Positions 1 to 7,939 are shown, counted from the stretch's first letter. The stretch: DNA of 21,227 bases from an uncultured bacterium (GCA_937139435.1 CAKZPX010000160.1:1-21227), one strand, 5' to 3'. Numbers and translations are program-made. Notes: generated by a model not told the origin, from the letters alone.

Positions 1-663
1 AAGGTGATTATTGAAAACTATCCGGAGGGGCAGATTGAGGAACTGGAGGCGATTAACAACCCCGAAGACCCGGGTGCCGGGACAAGGCTGGTGCCGTTTT
101 CCCGTGAGATTTACATTGAGGAGGATGACTTTCGCGAGGAGCCACCACCCAAATACTATCGTTTAGCACCGGGACGGGAGGTACGGTTGCGTTACGCCTA
201 TTTTATCAAATGTGTTGGGGTGGAAAAGGATCCAGCTGGTAAAATCCAACTGCTGCGCTGTGTCTATGACCCGACAACACGTGGGGGCGATGCACCGGAT
301 GGTAGAAAGGTCAGGGCAACAATCCACTGGGTTTCTGCCCGGCATGCGGTGGATGCGGAGGTGCGACTCTATGACCGGTTATTCTTAAAGCCTGACCCGG
401 ATGATGTGCCCGAAGGAAAGGACTGGAAGGCAAATCTCAACCCCAATTCCCTGGTGGTGTTGCGGGGTTGTAAACTGGAGCCTGGTCTGGCAGCGGCAAG
501 ACCCGGTCAGGCCTTTCAGTTTGAGAGGCTGGGATACTTCTGTGCCGACCTGAAGGATTGCCAGCCCGGACATCTGGTTTTTAACCGGACGGTAACCTTA
601 AAGGACACCTGGGCAAAAATTGAACAGAAGTTACGCAGTGGAGAAAAAGGAGGGTCTAAATGA
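1..663 (+). CDS. glnS: Glutaminyl-tRNA synthetase, C-terminal part (5' truncated by window edge)
   Basis: This is the C-terminal half of glutaminyl-tRNA synthetase, which charges tRNA-Gln with glutamine in the cytoplasm. The reading frame is open to the first base, so the GTG at 4 is an internal codon and not a start. The visible 220 residues match the class Ic GlnRS anticodon-binding beta-barrels. Recognisable stretches are SREIYIEEDDFREE, the EVRLRYAY segment, DGRKVRATIHWVSA, VRLYDRLF and, near the end, FQFERLGYFC and FNRTVTLKDTWAK, all in the order seen in Escherichia coli GlnRS. The catalytic Rossmann domain lies upstream of the window. The stop codon TGA overlaps the next start as ATGA (660-663), so the two genes are translationally coupled. 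Presence of GlnRS argues for direct charging of tRNA-Gln. Confidence 0.95.
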   Translation, partial: KVIIENYPEGQIEELEAINNPEDPGAGTRLVPFSREIYIEEDDFREEPPPKYYRLAPGREVRLRYAYFIKCVGVEKDPAGKIQLLRCVYDPTTRGGDAPDGRKVRATIHWVSARHAVDAEVRLYDRLFLKPDPDDVPEGKDWKANLNPNSLVVLRGCKLEPGLAAARPGQAFQFERLGYFCADLKDCQPGHLVFNRTVTLKDTWAKIEQKLRSGEKGGSK

Positions 664-1277
664 GTCTGCTGGAGGCGTTAAAAAAGGGCGGTGATGTGCG
701 TTTGCTTGCCGGAGTGGAGGTAAAGGCGTTAAGGAGTGAAGAGCGGCGGTGGCGGTTCCAGGTGGAACTGGCGGGCGAGCGCAGTGCGAATAATTATGTG
801 TTACTGGGATTACACTACCTTGCCCATACCCTTGCCCGGTATTCGCCGCTTGACCCGAAGGGGTATGAACTGGGCACCGATCTGCGCAATATGCTTACCC
901 TGATTGTCAATGAGGGCATCTGGCCTGGTTCGGACCTGATGCGCTATGCCGGTGTCCAGGAACAGATGGTGCTGTTAGAGCCGGGTGAGGATCTGACCGG
1001 TGAAAGGGTGGCGGCAGCGCTGATTCTACCGCCCGGGAGCGATGAGCCAACGCTGGTTCTGGAAGAGCCGATAAAGGTGGCAGAAGAGGGGCTGGTATTT
1101 TCGGTGGTTGCAATATTGCAGGCGATTTTGCGGATGATGGATAATGAAGGGATAGAACTTTTAGACCGGGCGCTGCGCTATTTTACTTCTTACCTGAACG
1201 AGGGCGCAGTCTGTTCCAACCCCGCCACTGCGGCTAATCTTGCCAATCGGGCACTGCGCGAGAGTAAAGAGAGTTAG
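660..1277 (+). CDS. Hypothetical protein coupled to glnS
   Basis: A 205-residue protein that I do not recognise. Start is ATG at 660, inside the ATGA overlap with glnS, with a strong AAGGAGG site 6-7 nt upstream in the glnS tail, so co-translation with glnS is well supported. No signal peptide or membrane segment is evident. The first 60 residues alternate charged and hydrophobic residues and look like a small alpha/beta unit. The centre has LLEPGEDLTGERVAAALILPPG and the C-terminal third is helical and leucine-rich. No catalytic motif is visible. The stop codon overlaps by 4 bp (1274-1277) with the stop of the convergent RND pump gene, leaving no room for a terminator between them. A soluble cytoplasmic protein is likely; function unknown. 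Confidence 0.8.
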   Translation: MSLLEALKKGGDVRLLAGVEVKALRSEERRWRFQVELAGERSANNYVLLGLHYLAHTLARYSPLDPKGYELGTDLRNMLTLIVNEGIWPGSDLMRYAGVQEQMVLLEPGEDLTGERVAAALILPPGSDEPTLVLEEPIKVAEEGLVFSVVAILQAILRMMDNEGIELLDRALRYFTSYLNEGAVCSNPATAANLANRALRESKES

Positions 1278-4200
1278 CGGTACGCCTTTCTCCGTTCCGA
1301 GCGCATTTCAAATATTGTGTAAAGCACCGGTATGAGGATCAAAGGCAGAAATGTTGATATGACCATACCACTGACGATCGCCCGTCCCAGTGGCGACCAG
1401 AGTTCCGAACCCTCACCAATCTGAAAAGCCAGCGGTAGCATCCCGAAGATGGTGGTGAGCGAGGTCATAAGTATTGGACGCAGCCGCACCCGTCCCGCTT
1501 CCTTTACCGCATCCAGGAGTGCCATCCCCTTTTCCCGGCGCAGACGGTTGGTGTAGTCAATATACACAATCCCGTTGTTGACCACCACGCCAACGAGGAT
1601 GAGCAGTCCGAGCAGGGAGATGACCGAGATGGTGGTACGGGTTAAAAACAGTCCCCAGATGACACCGATAACGGCAAAGGGCATTGTGAACATAATTATG
1701 AACGGGTCGCGCAGGGACTCAAACTGGGACGCCATTACCACGAATACCAGGATGATGGCGATGGCTATTACCAGGGCAAAGTCTTTGAAGGTGTTAACCA
1801 TCTCCTCGTAAGAGCCAGACAGTTTTAATGTGAATCCCGGAGGTACCGGGATGGTATGAACCGCCCGGGCGATGCGCTGTGCCGCTTCACCAGGAGAGAT
1901 ACCACTGGTGCGGGCGGTGATTTTTACAATCCGCTCGTTGTTTTTTCGCTCTATTGCTACCGGACCGGTGGTGGTGCGCACATTGACCAGATTTCTTATT
2001 GGCACCGGACCAACCGGACTGTTGATCACTGTGCCGAGGATTTCAATGAGTTCGTCCCGCTGTTCTTCGGGCAGACGAACGAGGATGTCGTATTCCTTGC
2101 CGGCAAGGCGATAGGTGCTGACAGGATAGCCGGCGATCTGGGTGCGCAGGGCCGAACCAATCTGATAGGGTGTGAGACCGTAAAGTGCCGCCTTCTGCCG
2201 GTCAACAATCAGCTGTAATTCTGGTTTACCCGGCTCCCGACTGCATTTGATGTCCACCAGACCGGGAATGGTTTCAATTGCTCCTATCACCTGGTTTGTC
2301 AGCTGTTCGGCGGTCGCAAAATCATAGCCGGTTATGTCCAGTTCCACGCCACTGCTCATTCCGGCCATGGCGGTAAATCCCGTTTCCTCCACCCGGACAC
2401 GCAAACCAGGAATCTGTCGGGTGAACTGGCGGATGGCGTTGTCAATTACCTCCAGTGAGTGCCGACGCTGGCGCCGGGGTTTAAGTACGATACTGACCTG
2501 ACCTGAATGGCTGCCGGTGCTACCGCCAAAAATTGCACTGAAGCCGGTGCCGGTACCTATCTGGGCGGTAACACCTTCAATATCGTCTTTCCACTCCTTG
2601 AGGATGTAATCTTCCAGCTTTGCCACCGCGCTGTCGGTTGTTTTCAGGCTGGTGCCCACCGGCATCTCCACGCTTAAGCGGTGAAACTGGCTTTCCTGAC
2701 TCGGGAAGAACTCCCGACCGGTAAAGGGAACAACGGCAAGGCTGATCAGGAGCAGGACGCTGGCGCCAAACACCACCAGCCGGCGGTGGTTAAGCGCCCA
2801 GCCGATCAGCCGGCTGTATGTTTCCTCCAGCCGGCGATAAAGTCTTTCGCTCCAGGCACGGATACCGGTTTCGCCACCGGTTTTCGGATCCGGGAGGTAG
2901 CGACTGGTCAGGGTGGGGATAAGGGTGACAGCGATGACCAGCGAGGCGCTGAGGGCACCAACAACCGCCCAGACGAACTCCTTGAAGAATATCTGCATCA
3001 GTCCACGCACGAGGAGCAGCGGCAAGAAGACAACCAGGGTGGTGAGGGTGGAGGCGGTGATTGCCATTGCCACTTCACTGGCACCGATACTTGCTGCCTG
3101 ATGCCGTTCCTCGTCTCTTTCCCGATGGCGGAAGATCGCCTCAAATACGACGATGGCGTTGTCGACCACCATACCAACCGCAATCGCCAGACCAGCCATG
3201 GAGAGGATGTTTACCGAGAATCCTAAAAGGAACATAAAGAAGAGGGCAAAGAATACCGAAAGCGGTATGGCAAAGGCGACAAAGGTGGTGGCACGCAGGC
3301 GCCGGAGAAACAGGAAGAGGATAAATATCGCCAGGAGTCCGCCGATAAGGATGTTATAGAGGACATTGCTGATTGAGCGGGTGATTTCCTTAGAACTGTC
3401 AAAGAGAACGGTGGTGTTGATACCGGCAGGCAGGAGCGGGGTGAGGCGGGCGAGTTCTTTCCGGATCGCGGCGGCAACCCGGACGGTATTGGCATCAGGA
3501 CGGCGCTGGATAACCACGAATACGCAACCCTTGCCGTTGTAGCGGGCGAGCGTCAGTCTTTCCTCCGGTCCCCAGGACACATCGGCGATGTCCTTCAGCA
3601 GAATCGGGCTGTTGCCTTTTGTCCCGATAACAGTATTACGCACCGCATCCAGTTCAGTGTATTCGCCTACGAGCCGGATGATGTAATCCTTGTCCTGGGT
3701 GGTGACGCTTCCGACAGGGTAGTTGAGGTTCTGTGCCTGGATGGCAAGGTTGATGGCGTCAATGGTAATGCCGGCAGCGACAAGTTTTTGCTGGTCAATT
3801 TTAATCTGTAACTGGCGTTTTGTGCCACCGGCAACCATTGCGGTGGCAACGCCGGGAACCCGCTGGAGCCCTTCGGCCAGGTCTTCAGCCGCATCGCGCA
3901 GGGTGAGCGGGTCAGCATCACCGGAAAGGGCGAGCTGGACAACCGGCATCATTGAGGCGTCCATTTTAACAACAAAGGGACGGGAAGCGGCATCCGGAAA
4001 CTGGGCAACCGCCATATCCAGACGGTCACGGACATCAGCAGCAACCGCATCCAGGTTTGTCCCCCATTCAAACTGCAGCTGGACAATTGATATGTTTTCC
4101 AGAGAGCGGGAGGAGATTTCTTTAAGGTTGGAGATGGTGCCGACCCGTTCTTCTACAACCTTTGTTACCTCCGCCTCTACCTCCTGGGGTCCGGCACCAG

Positions 4201-4354
4201 GATAGGTGGTGACGATAAACATTGAAGGTAGCGTCACCTGCGGAAACACATCTACCGGCATGCGGGTAAGGCTGATTCCACCGAGCAGGATGAGCACCAG
4301 TGAGACAAGAATTGTTGTTATCGGGCGACGGATGGCGGTGTCGGTCAGTTTCAT
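1274..4354 (-). CDS. RND efflux pump, HAE1/AcrB-type inner-membrane transporter
   Basis: A 1026-residue proton-driven efflux transporter, the usual length for the AcrB/MexB/HAE1 family. Residues 1-30 carry the opening RRPITTILVSLVLILLGG membrane helix, followed by the PVDVFPQV and YPGAGPQEVE motifs at the start of the first periplasmic porter domain. TM4 holds GMVVDNAIVV; the first proton-relay acidic residue is D398, and N399 stands where AcrB has a second Asp, a variant also common in many non-proteobacterial RND pumps. The second half has the matching VVVNNGIVYIDY motif. Two large periplasmic loops and 12 membrane helices are expected. ATG at 4354 has GGAGG four nt upstream and lies 11 nt after the adaptor stop. 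It is the last gene of the tetR-tolC-adaptor-RND operon. The exported substrate cannot be read from sequence. Confidence 0.96.
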   Translation of the reverse strand: MKLTDTAIRRPITTILVSLVLILLGGISLTRMPVDVFPQVTLPSMFIVTTYPGAGPQEVEAEVTKVVEERVGTISNLKEISSRSLENISIVQLQFEWGTNLDAVAADVRDRLDMAVAQFPDAASRPFVVKMDASMMPVVQLALSGDADPLTLRDAAEDLAEGLQRVPGVATAMVAGGTKRQLQIKIDQQKLVAAGITIDAINLAIQAQNLNYPVGSVTTQDKDYIIRLVGEYTELDAVRNTVIGTKGNSPILLKDIADVSWGPEERLTLARYNGKGCVFVVIQRRPDANTVRVAAAIRKELARLTPLLPAGINTTVLFDSSKEITRSISNVLYNILIGGLLAIFILFLFLRRLRATTFVAFAIPLSVFFALFFMFLLGFSVNILSMAGLAIAVGMVVDNAIVVFEAIFRHRERDEERHQAASIGASEVAMAITASTLTTLVVFLPLLLVRGLMQIFFKEFVWAVVGALSASLVIAVTLIPTLTSRYLPDPKTGGETGIRAWSERLYRRLEETYSRLIGWALNHRRLVVFGASVLLLISLAVVPFTGREFFPSQESQFHRLSVEMPVGTSLKTTDSAVAKLEDYILKEWKDDIEGVTAQIGTGTGFSAIFGGSTGSHSGQVSIVLKPRRQRRHSLEVIDNAIRQFTRQIPGLRVRVEETGFTAMAGMSSGVELDITGYDFATAEQLTNQVIGAIETIPGLVDIKCSREPGKPELQLIVDRQKAALYGLTPYQIGSALRTQIAGYPVSTYRLAGKEYDILVRLPEEQRDELIEILGTVINSPVGPVPIRNLVNVRTTTGPVAIERKNNERIVKITARTSGISPGEAAQRIARAVHTIPVPPGFTLKLSGSYEEMVNTFKDFALVIAIAIILVFVVMASQFESLRDPFIIMFTMPFAVIGVIWGLFLTRTTISVISLLGLLILVGVVVNNGIVYIDYTNRLRREKGMALLDAVKEAGRVRLRPILMTSLTTIFGMLPLAFQIGEGSELWSPLGRAIVSGMVISTFLPLILIPVLYTIFEMRSERRKAYR

Positions 4355-4365
4355 TTTACCTCCGT

Positions 4366-5307
4366 TTACTGTTCAGCCGGTGTGGTCAGGACCGGGTTGA
4401 CCTGCTGACCTTCTTTTAACCCCTCTTTACCAGTGGTCGCAACCATCTCTCCGGGTTGTAATCCTTCAATCACCTCTATCCATTCGTCACCCTGCAGTCC
4501 GAGTCGCACCGGTCGGAACCGGGCGGTGCGGTCCTCAATCACCACCACCTGGTCGTTTCTTGCCACAAAGAGCGCTGCGACCGGAATCCGGATAACATCC
4601 TTTTTCTCCTCCACGGTCAGGCGTGCCATTCCTGCCATTCCCGGGACGAGCCGACCCCGGGGGTTAACGATGGTGATCTCCACCGTTGCGGAGCGGGAAA
4701 GCGGGTCAAGCATTGGCGCCACCTTTGTTACTGTGCCGGTGAATATGGTGTCCGGGACAGCGGAGAATGAAATCTGTGCCCGGGCATTCGGTTTAATATA
4801 GGGCAGGTCAACCTCACTGACCAGCGCCTTCATTTTTATCCGGCTGGAAAAGCGGGCGACAGCGGCAAATGGTACGCCTGGAGCAACGGTCTGTCCTACC
4901 TCAACATACACCTTGCCAACAGTTCCGGCGATGGGTGAGCGCACCGGTCCGGGTTTGTAGTCCATGCCCGGTATGTCATTGACCACATAGCCAATCGGTT
5001 CATCAACAGCCACGGTTGAACCTTCCGGACGGGTGATGGCGGTTACCCGACCGGTGATTTTGGGGTATACAGTTACCTGTTCTTCACCCTGCAGGATGCC
5101 AAGGAGTTGAATGGAGCGGCTTACCGTTCCCGATTCTACCCGGGCGACCACGACTGCGGGAGGCGGTGCCTGGGTCTTTTCCCCCCGGCGACCGGTACAG
5201 TCGGTGATGAGTATGAGTAAAATAAGGGTAATAACCGGGGTCAGTTTTCCGGCTCGGGTGATAGATTTCATCGGCGGGGATAGTTTTCTCATTAAATATG
5301 GGTTCAT
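4366..5307 (-). CDS. Periplasmic adaptor (membrane fusion protein) of RND pump, apparently hairpin-less
   Basis: A 313-residue HlyD/AcrA-type adaptor that should link the RND pump to the outer-membrane channel. Residues 20-37 are a hydrophobic export segment ending in Cys37 (ITDC). That resembles a lipobox, but Asp at -1 is atypical, so either lipoprotein or N-terminal anchor is possible. The first lipoyl half is at about 78-108 (YPKITGRVTAI) and the second at about 121-150 (SPIAGTVGKVYVEVGQ), followed by beta-barrel (to about 220) and membrane-proximal domains ending at EGLQPGEMV. Only about a dozen residues separate the lipoyl halves, where AcrA-like adaptors carry a long alpha-helical hairpin. 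The ATG at 5307 has AAGGAGG four nt upstream; that site overlaps the tolC-like stop codon. An ATG 12 codons later lacks such a site. Confidence 0.92.
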   Translation of the reverse strand: MNPYLMRKLSPPMKSITRAGKLTPVITLILLILITDCTGRRGEKTQAPPPAVVVARVESGTVSRSIQLLGILQGEEQVTVYPKITGRVTAITRPEGSTVAVDEPIGYVVNDIPGMDYKPGPVRSPIAGTVGKVYVEVGQTVAPGVPFAAVARFSSRIKMKALVSEVDLPYIKPNARAQISFSAVPDTIFTGTVTKVAPMLDPLSRSATVEITIVNPRGRLVPGMAGMARLTVEEKKDVIRIPVAALFVARNDQVVVIEDRTARFRPVRLGLQGDEWIEVIEGLQPGEMVATTGKEGLKEGQQVNPVLTTPAEQ

Positions 5308-5316
5308 TTCTCCTCC

Positions 5317-6771
5317 TTAAAATTTGCCAATCGCCCGCAGATACTTTGTCCGGGCAATCTGGTAGTTGGCCAGGGCGGTAAAATAGGACAATCGGCTCTG
5401 GGTCAGGGCAAGCTGGGTGTCAAGGAACTCCAGGTTGCTGATCAGCCCGTTTCTATACTTTTCCTCGGCCAGCCGGAACGCCTCTTCCGCGAGGAGGACA
5501 TTCTCGCCCTGATAGGCGATGTTTTTCTCCTCCTGCATTAAGTTCTTAATCGCTGACCGGACATCAAGGGCGATAGCGTCTTCAACCATTTTCTCGTTCC
5601 AGCGGGTCTGGCGATAGCGGGACTCTGCCTGACGGAGTTTGTGCAGGTTACCCAGTCCGGTAAATAATGGCCAGGACAGACCGATGGTGGCGTTCCAGTC
5701 CTGTCCCCATTTATCTTCAAAGCCGAGCGGTTTTTTGTAGTCCAGGTTGGTGCTGGCAAACAGGGTCGGCAGGTTGGCGGTGCGGGCGATGCGCACATTG
5801 AGGTCTGCGATCTGGACGAGCCGGCGCAGTTGCACCAGTTCCGGGCGGTAGCGCCGGGCGGTGTCAATGGCGTGAACCGAGTCAAAAGGTAGTGGCTCGG
5901 GTTTCAGTTCCTCGTCCAGGATAATGGTGGTGGTGAAAGGGATGCCGGTGATGTTACAAAGAACCGCCCGGGCAATTTCCGCACCATTCTGAACCTGGGT
6001 TAATTGATTCGCCATATTGGTCAGGCTGACCCGGGCGCGCATAAAATCCAGCCGGCTGGCAAGTCCGTTATCATAGAGTTTTTCCACCTGATTTACATGG
6101 CGCTGGAGTTGCTCATAGGACTCCTGTAAAAGCGCAACGGTTTTTTCTGCCAGCAGCGTCTGATAGAACGCCTGCAGTGCCTGGAGTTTTATCTCCTGCT
6201 CTGTCTGTTCCCGGGCAGCCTTCTGCGCCTCCAGACCCAAACCGGCAATCCGGTAGGCGTTGAGCAGTTTTCCCCAGGTGAACAGGGTTTGCTGGAGATT
6301 GAGGCGGAGGTTATAGTTATTAAGCGAGCCCAGTGCGATACTCATTGTATCAGCACCCACCGGCAAGGGCACCGAGTCAGTAAAGCCAATGATTTCGCCG
6401 GTGCGCGGGTCGTACACCCGCAGGGACAGCTGGCGATAGGTCGGGGTGACCAGTTCCATCTCATTAACACTGCCGAGCCGGGTATAGGTTGCCGAGGCAG
6501 AGAGCTGGGGAAGAAAGTTACTGAAGGCGACCGCCTTCCCATCCCTTGCCTCCAGCACCTTTTCCTGATACTGCTTTAACTGCGGGTTGTTTTTCAGCGC
6601 CAGTTCTATCGCCTTTTCCGCATCCAGGAAGAGCGTATCCGCTATCATCCGTGCCGGTATTAGCAGGGTAAGGGCATAGAAAAAGGTGAGGGCTTTCCCG
6701 AGCCCGAGGCCGGTGCCAGTTACCCGTGTGCTTTTATTTTTTTTCTGGTGATGGGGATTTTCCGCTCTCAT
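5317..6771 (-). CDS. TolC-family outer-membrane efflux channel
   Basis: A 484-residue outer-membrane efflux protein, close in size to Escherichia coli TolC. Residues 25-44 form the hydrophobic core of a signal peptide, preceded by a basic N-terminus, with likely cleavage near ARMIA-D. The mature part opens with LDAEKAIELALKNNPQLK, the classic first motif of the family. The internal repeat organisation follows: long alternating helices (about 155-260 and 365-450) and beta segments including NLRLNLQQTLFTWG and ATIGLSWPLFTG. The C-terminal stretch FRLAEEKYRNGLISNLEFLDTQ is the typical second-repeat motif. ATG at 6771 overlaps the repressor stop as ATGA and has AAGGAGG five nt upstream. It sits between the repressor and the adaptor, completing a tripartite pump encoded in one operon. 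Confidence 0.95.
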   Translation of the reverse strand: MRAENPHHQKKNKSTRVTGTGLGLGKALTFFYALTLLIPARMIADTLFLDAEKAIELALKNNPQLKQYQEKVLEARDGKAVAFSNFLPQLSASATYTRLGSVNEMELVTPTYRQLSLRVYDPRTGEIIGFTDSVPLPVGADTMSIALGSLNNYNLRLNLQQTLFTWGKLLNAYRIAGLGLEAQKAAREQTEQEIKLQALQAFYQTLLAEKTVALLQESYEQLQRHVNQVEKLYDNGLASRLDFMRARVSLTNMANQLTQVQNGAEIARAVLCNITGIPFTTTIILDEELKPEPLPFDSVHAIDTARRYRPELVQLRRLVQIADLNVRIARTANLPTLFASTNLDYKKPLGFEDKWGQDWNATIGLSWPLFTGLGNLHKLRQAESRYRQTRWNEKMVEDAIALDVRSAIKNLMQEEKNIAYQGENVLLAEEAFRLAEEKYRNGLISNLEFLDTQLALTQSRLSYFTALANYQIARTKYLRAIGKF

Positions 6772-7358
6772 ACAGACCTCCTTATCCCGTAAAAGAATAT
6801 ATCCAGCGCCCGTTCCGGTGTGTTTTTTCCACCCAGATACCGGGACACACCTAAAAGTGCGGCGTGAAACGCACCGAGAAAAGATATTGCGGCAAGATGG
6901 GGGTCAATCTTCCGGAACTCACCTTTTTGGATACCATCCCGAACCAGGGCGGACAGGTCATCAATCAGTTTTTTTAATTCGGGCATGACCCTCTGCCGGA
7001 AACGCGGGGTGATGGCGCAGTGGTGATAGTTCATTTCCGGAAAAATCAGGCTGATTGCGGTTGGTCGTGAGAGCAGGTGCTCAACCCAGGAGGAGAACAC
7101 CTGCTGGAGTTTTGCGCTGGGCGAGCATTGCTGCCGGGCGATATCTTTGATTATTGTCCGTGCCTGATTAATGAGCCAGACGGTGACGCCTACATAAAGG
7201 TCGGGTTTGTCCTTAAAGTAGAGGTAAACGGTGCCTTTGGCAACACCCGCGGCCCGGGCAACATCATCAATCCGGGTCTCGTAGTAACCACGGGCACAGA
7301 CGGTGTTAAACGCTGCCTGCAGAATGGCGTTCCTGCGTTCCGTTGACTTTTGCCGCAT
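6768..7358 (-). CDS. TetR/AcrR-family repressor, first gene of the efflux operon
   Basis: A 196-residue one-component regulator. The N-terminal helix-turn-helix is at about residues 29-48 (RIDDVARAAGVAKGTVYLYF), a near-perfect match to the TetR signature. The rest is helical and would bind a ligand and dimerise; PHLAAISFLGAFHAALLG near the C-terminus is typical of AcrR/QacR-like members. The gene is the first of the operon and overlaps the tolC-like start by 4 bp, so repressor and pump are made from one message. A 14-bp palindrome lies between its promoter -10 box and its ATG, so it probably represses itself and the pump until an effector binds. No clear Shine-Dalgarno precedes the ATG at 7358, so translation may be weak. 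The ligand is unknown. Confidence 0.95.
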   Translation of the reverse strand: MRQKSTERRNAILQAAFNTVCARGYYETRIDDVARAAGVAKGTVYLYFKDKPDLYVGVTVWLINQARTIIKDIARQQCSPSAKLQQVFSSWVEHLLSRPTAISLIFPEMNYHHCAITPRFRQRVMPELKKLIDDLSALVRDGIQKGEFRKIDPHLAAISFLGAFHAALLGVSRYLGGKNTPERALDIFFYGIRRSV

Positions 7359-7371
7359 AAAATTTATCTAT

Positions 7372-7385
7372 ACTGACCAGTCAGT
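7372..7385. promoter_or_regulatory. Probable TetR operator palindrome
   Basis: The sequence ACTGAC-CA-GTCAGT is an inverted repeat with two perfect 6-bp arms and a 2-bp centre. It begins one base downstream of the -10 box of the minus-strand promoter and covers the expected transcription start. TetR-family regulators commonly bind such sites built from TGAC/GTCA half-sites, so repressor bound here would block RNA polymerase. Palindrome and position are seen; binding is inferred. Confidence 0.8.
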
Positions 7386-7386
7386 C

Positions 7387-7414
7387 ATTATACTGAAAAT
7401 CGGTCTCATGTCAA
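7387..7414 (-). promoter_or_regulatory. Sigma-70 promoter of the efflux operon
   Basis: Reading the minus strand, TTGACA (7414-7409), a 16-bp spacer and TATAAT (7392-7387) give perfect consensus hexamers. Transcription should start near 7380, about 20 nt before the repressor ATG. Such a strong core promoter fits a gene set kept silent by a repressor. Confidence 0.85.
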
Positions 7415-7680
7415 GCAACAATTTTTTATTACCATCGGAAAACCCGGGTTTCTCAATCCGGAGGGGTGCTCTAATCCCTGAACCGGAGACGGACAATATC
7501 GCTGCTGATGAGACGGGCTGTTAAATGCGCCGGATATTTCTGAGGCGGAATCAAGGTTAGATAACGGGTTATACCAATGGTTGGGTCAGGTGGAGCGGAT
7601 TGATGGGCGGGAGGGGGATGAGGTGAAAAAGAAGCCCGAGCGGGATACCAATGTTAAGCAGGGGTTTGTTCTTCCGGGTC

Positions 7681-7702
7681 GTCCCCGGGATTGTCCAGGG
7701 AC
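7681..7702. repeat. Inverted repeat / hairpin 1
   Basis: GTCCC pairs with GGGAC; after a C/A mismatch, GG pairs with CC around the 6-nt loop GATTGT. It resembles the larger hairpin 60 bp downstream in the order arm, mismatch, GG-loop-CC, arm. It is not followed by a T tract. Confidence 0.5.
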
Positions 7703-7761
7703 ATACCCCTTACCGGTCGGGGAATTGTGGGTTCAATTTTCTAATCCATTGCCATTGTGAA

Positions 7762-7795
7762 GGTTATCCCCGGGGGCAATGTCCGGGGGATAACC
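7762..7795. repeat. Inverted repeat / hairpin 2
   Basis: GGTTATCCCC (7762-7771) and GGGGATAACC (7786-7795) form a perfect 10-bp stem. Inside it a GG/CC pair surrounds the loop CAATGT. It starts two bases after the TGA (7758-7760) of a possible 45-codon frame. No T run follows, so it is not a classic intrinsic terminator on the plus strand. It may be an RNA structure, a repeat remnant or a protein-binding palindrome. Confidence 0.65.
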
Positions 7796-7903
7796 CGGGC
7801 GTTATTTCGGACGCAAATCGGGCTCTTATTTATAAAAAGGTGCTGGCGGCAACGGTGTGCCCTAATTTCTTTTTTTCTAAAATTCAGTGACTGATTTAGT
7901 GGA

Positions 7904-7931
7904 TTGACACCCGGTTGAATGTTAATATACT
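7904..7931 (+). promoter_or_regulatory. Sigma-70 promoter of the ATPase/helicase operon, nearly leaderless
   Basis: TTGACA (7904-7909), a 16-bp spacer and TATACT (7926-7931) make a near-consensus promoter. The ATG of the first gene begins at 7940, only eight bases after the -10 box, so transcription would start at or within a few bases of the start codon. There is no room for a Shine-Dalgarno site, which implies leaderless translation of the first gene. Confidence 0.8.
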
Positions 7932-7939
7932 GATAGGTT

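Larger units (their letters stand above)
7415..7903. other. Spacer between divergent operons; no confident gene
   Basis: About 490 bp separating the efflux promoter from the promoter of the ATPase/helicase operon. It holds two similar hairpins (listed separately), a short direct repeat ATACCAATG (7571 and 7646), a T-rich run (7866-7877) and the small palindrome TCAGT-G-ACTGA (7884-7894). A plus-strand frame is open from 7512 to 7760. Within it a GTG at 7623, preceded by GGGAGGGGG, would encode 45 residues ending just before the second hairpin. I cannot tell whether this is a real small gene, a decayed gene or chance. Confidence 0.5.

Noticed and set aside
2681..3226. Long plus-strand open frame (181 codons) opposite the RND gene, and similar ones at 1856-2218 and 3723-4205
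   Set aside because: Low-complexity, Gly/Asp- or Arg/Ser-rich translations with no homology I can see; they are shadows of a strongly coding, conserved RND gene.
7840..7877. GC-rich stretch followed by a T run as an intrinsic terminator
   Set aside because: I could not find a continuous stem of useful length before the T run.
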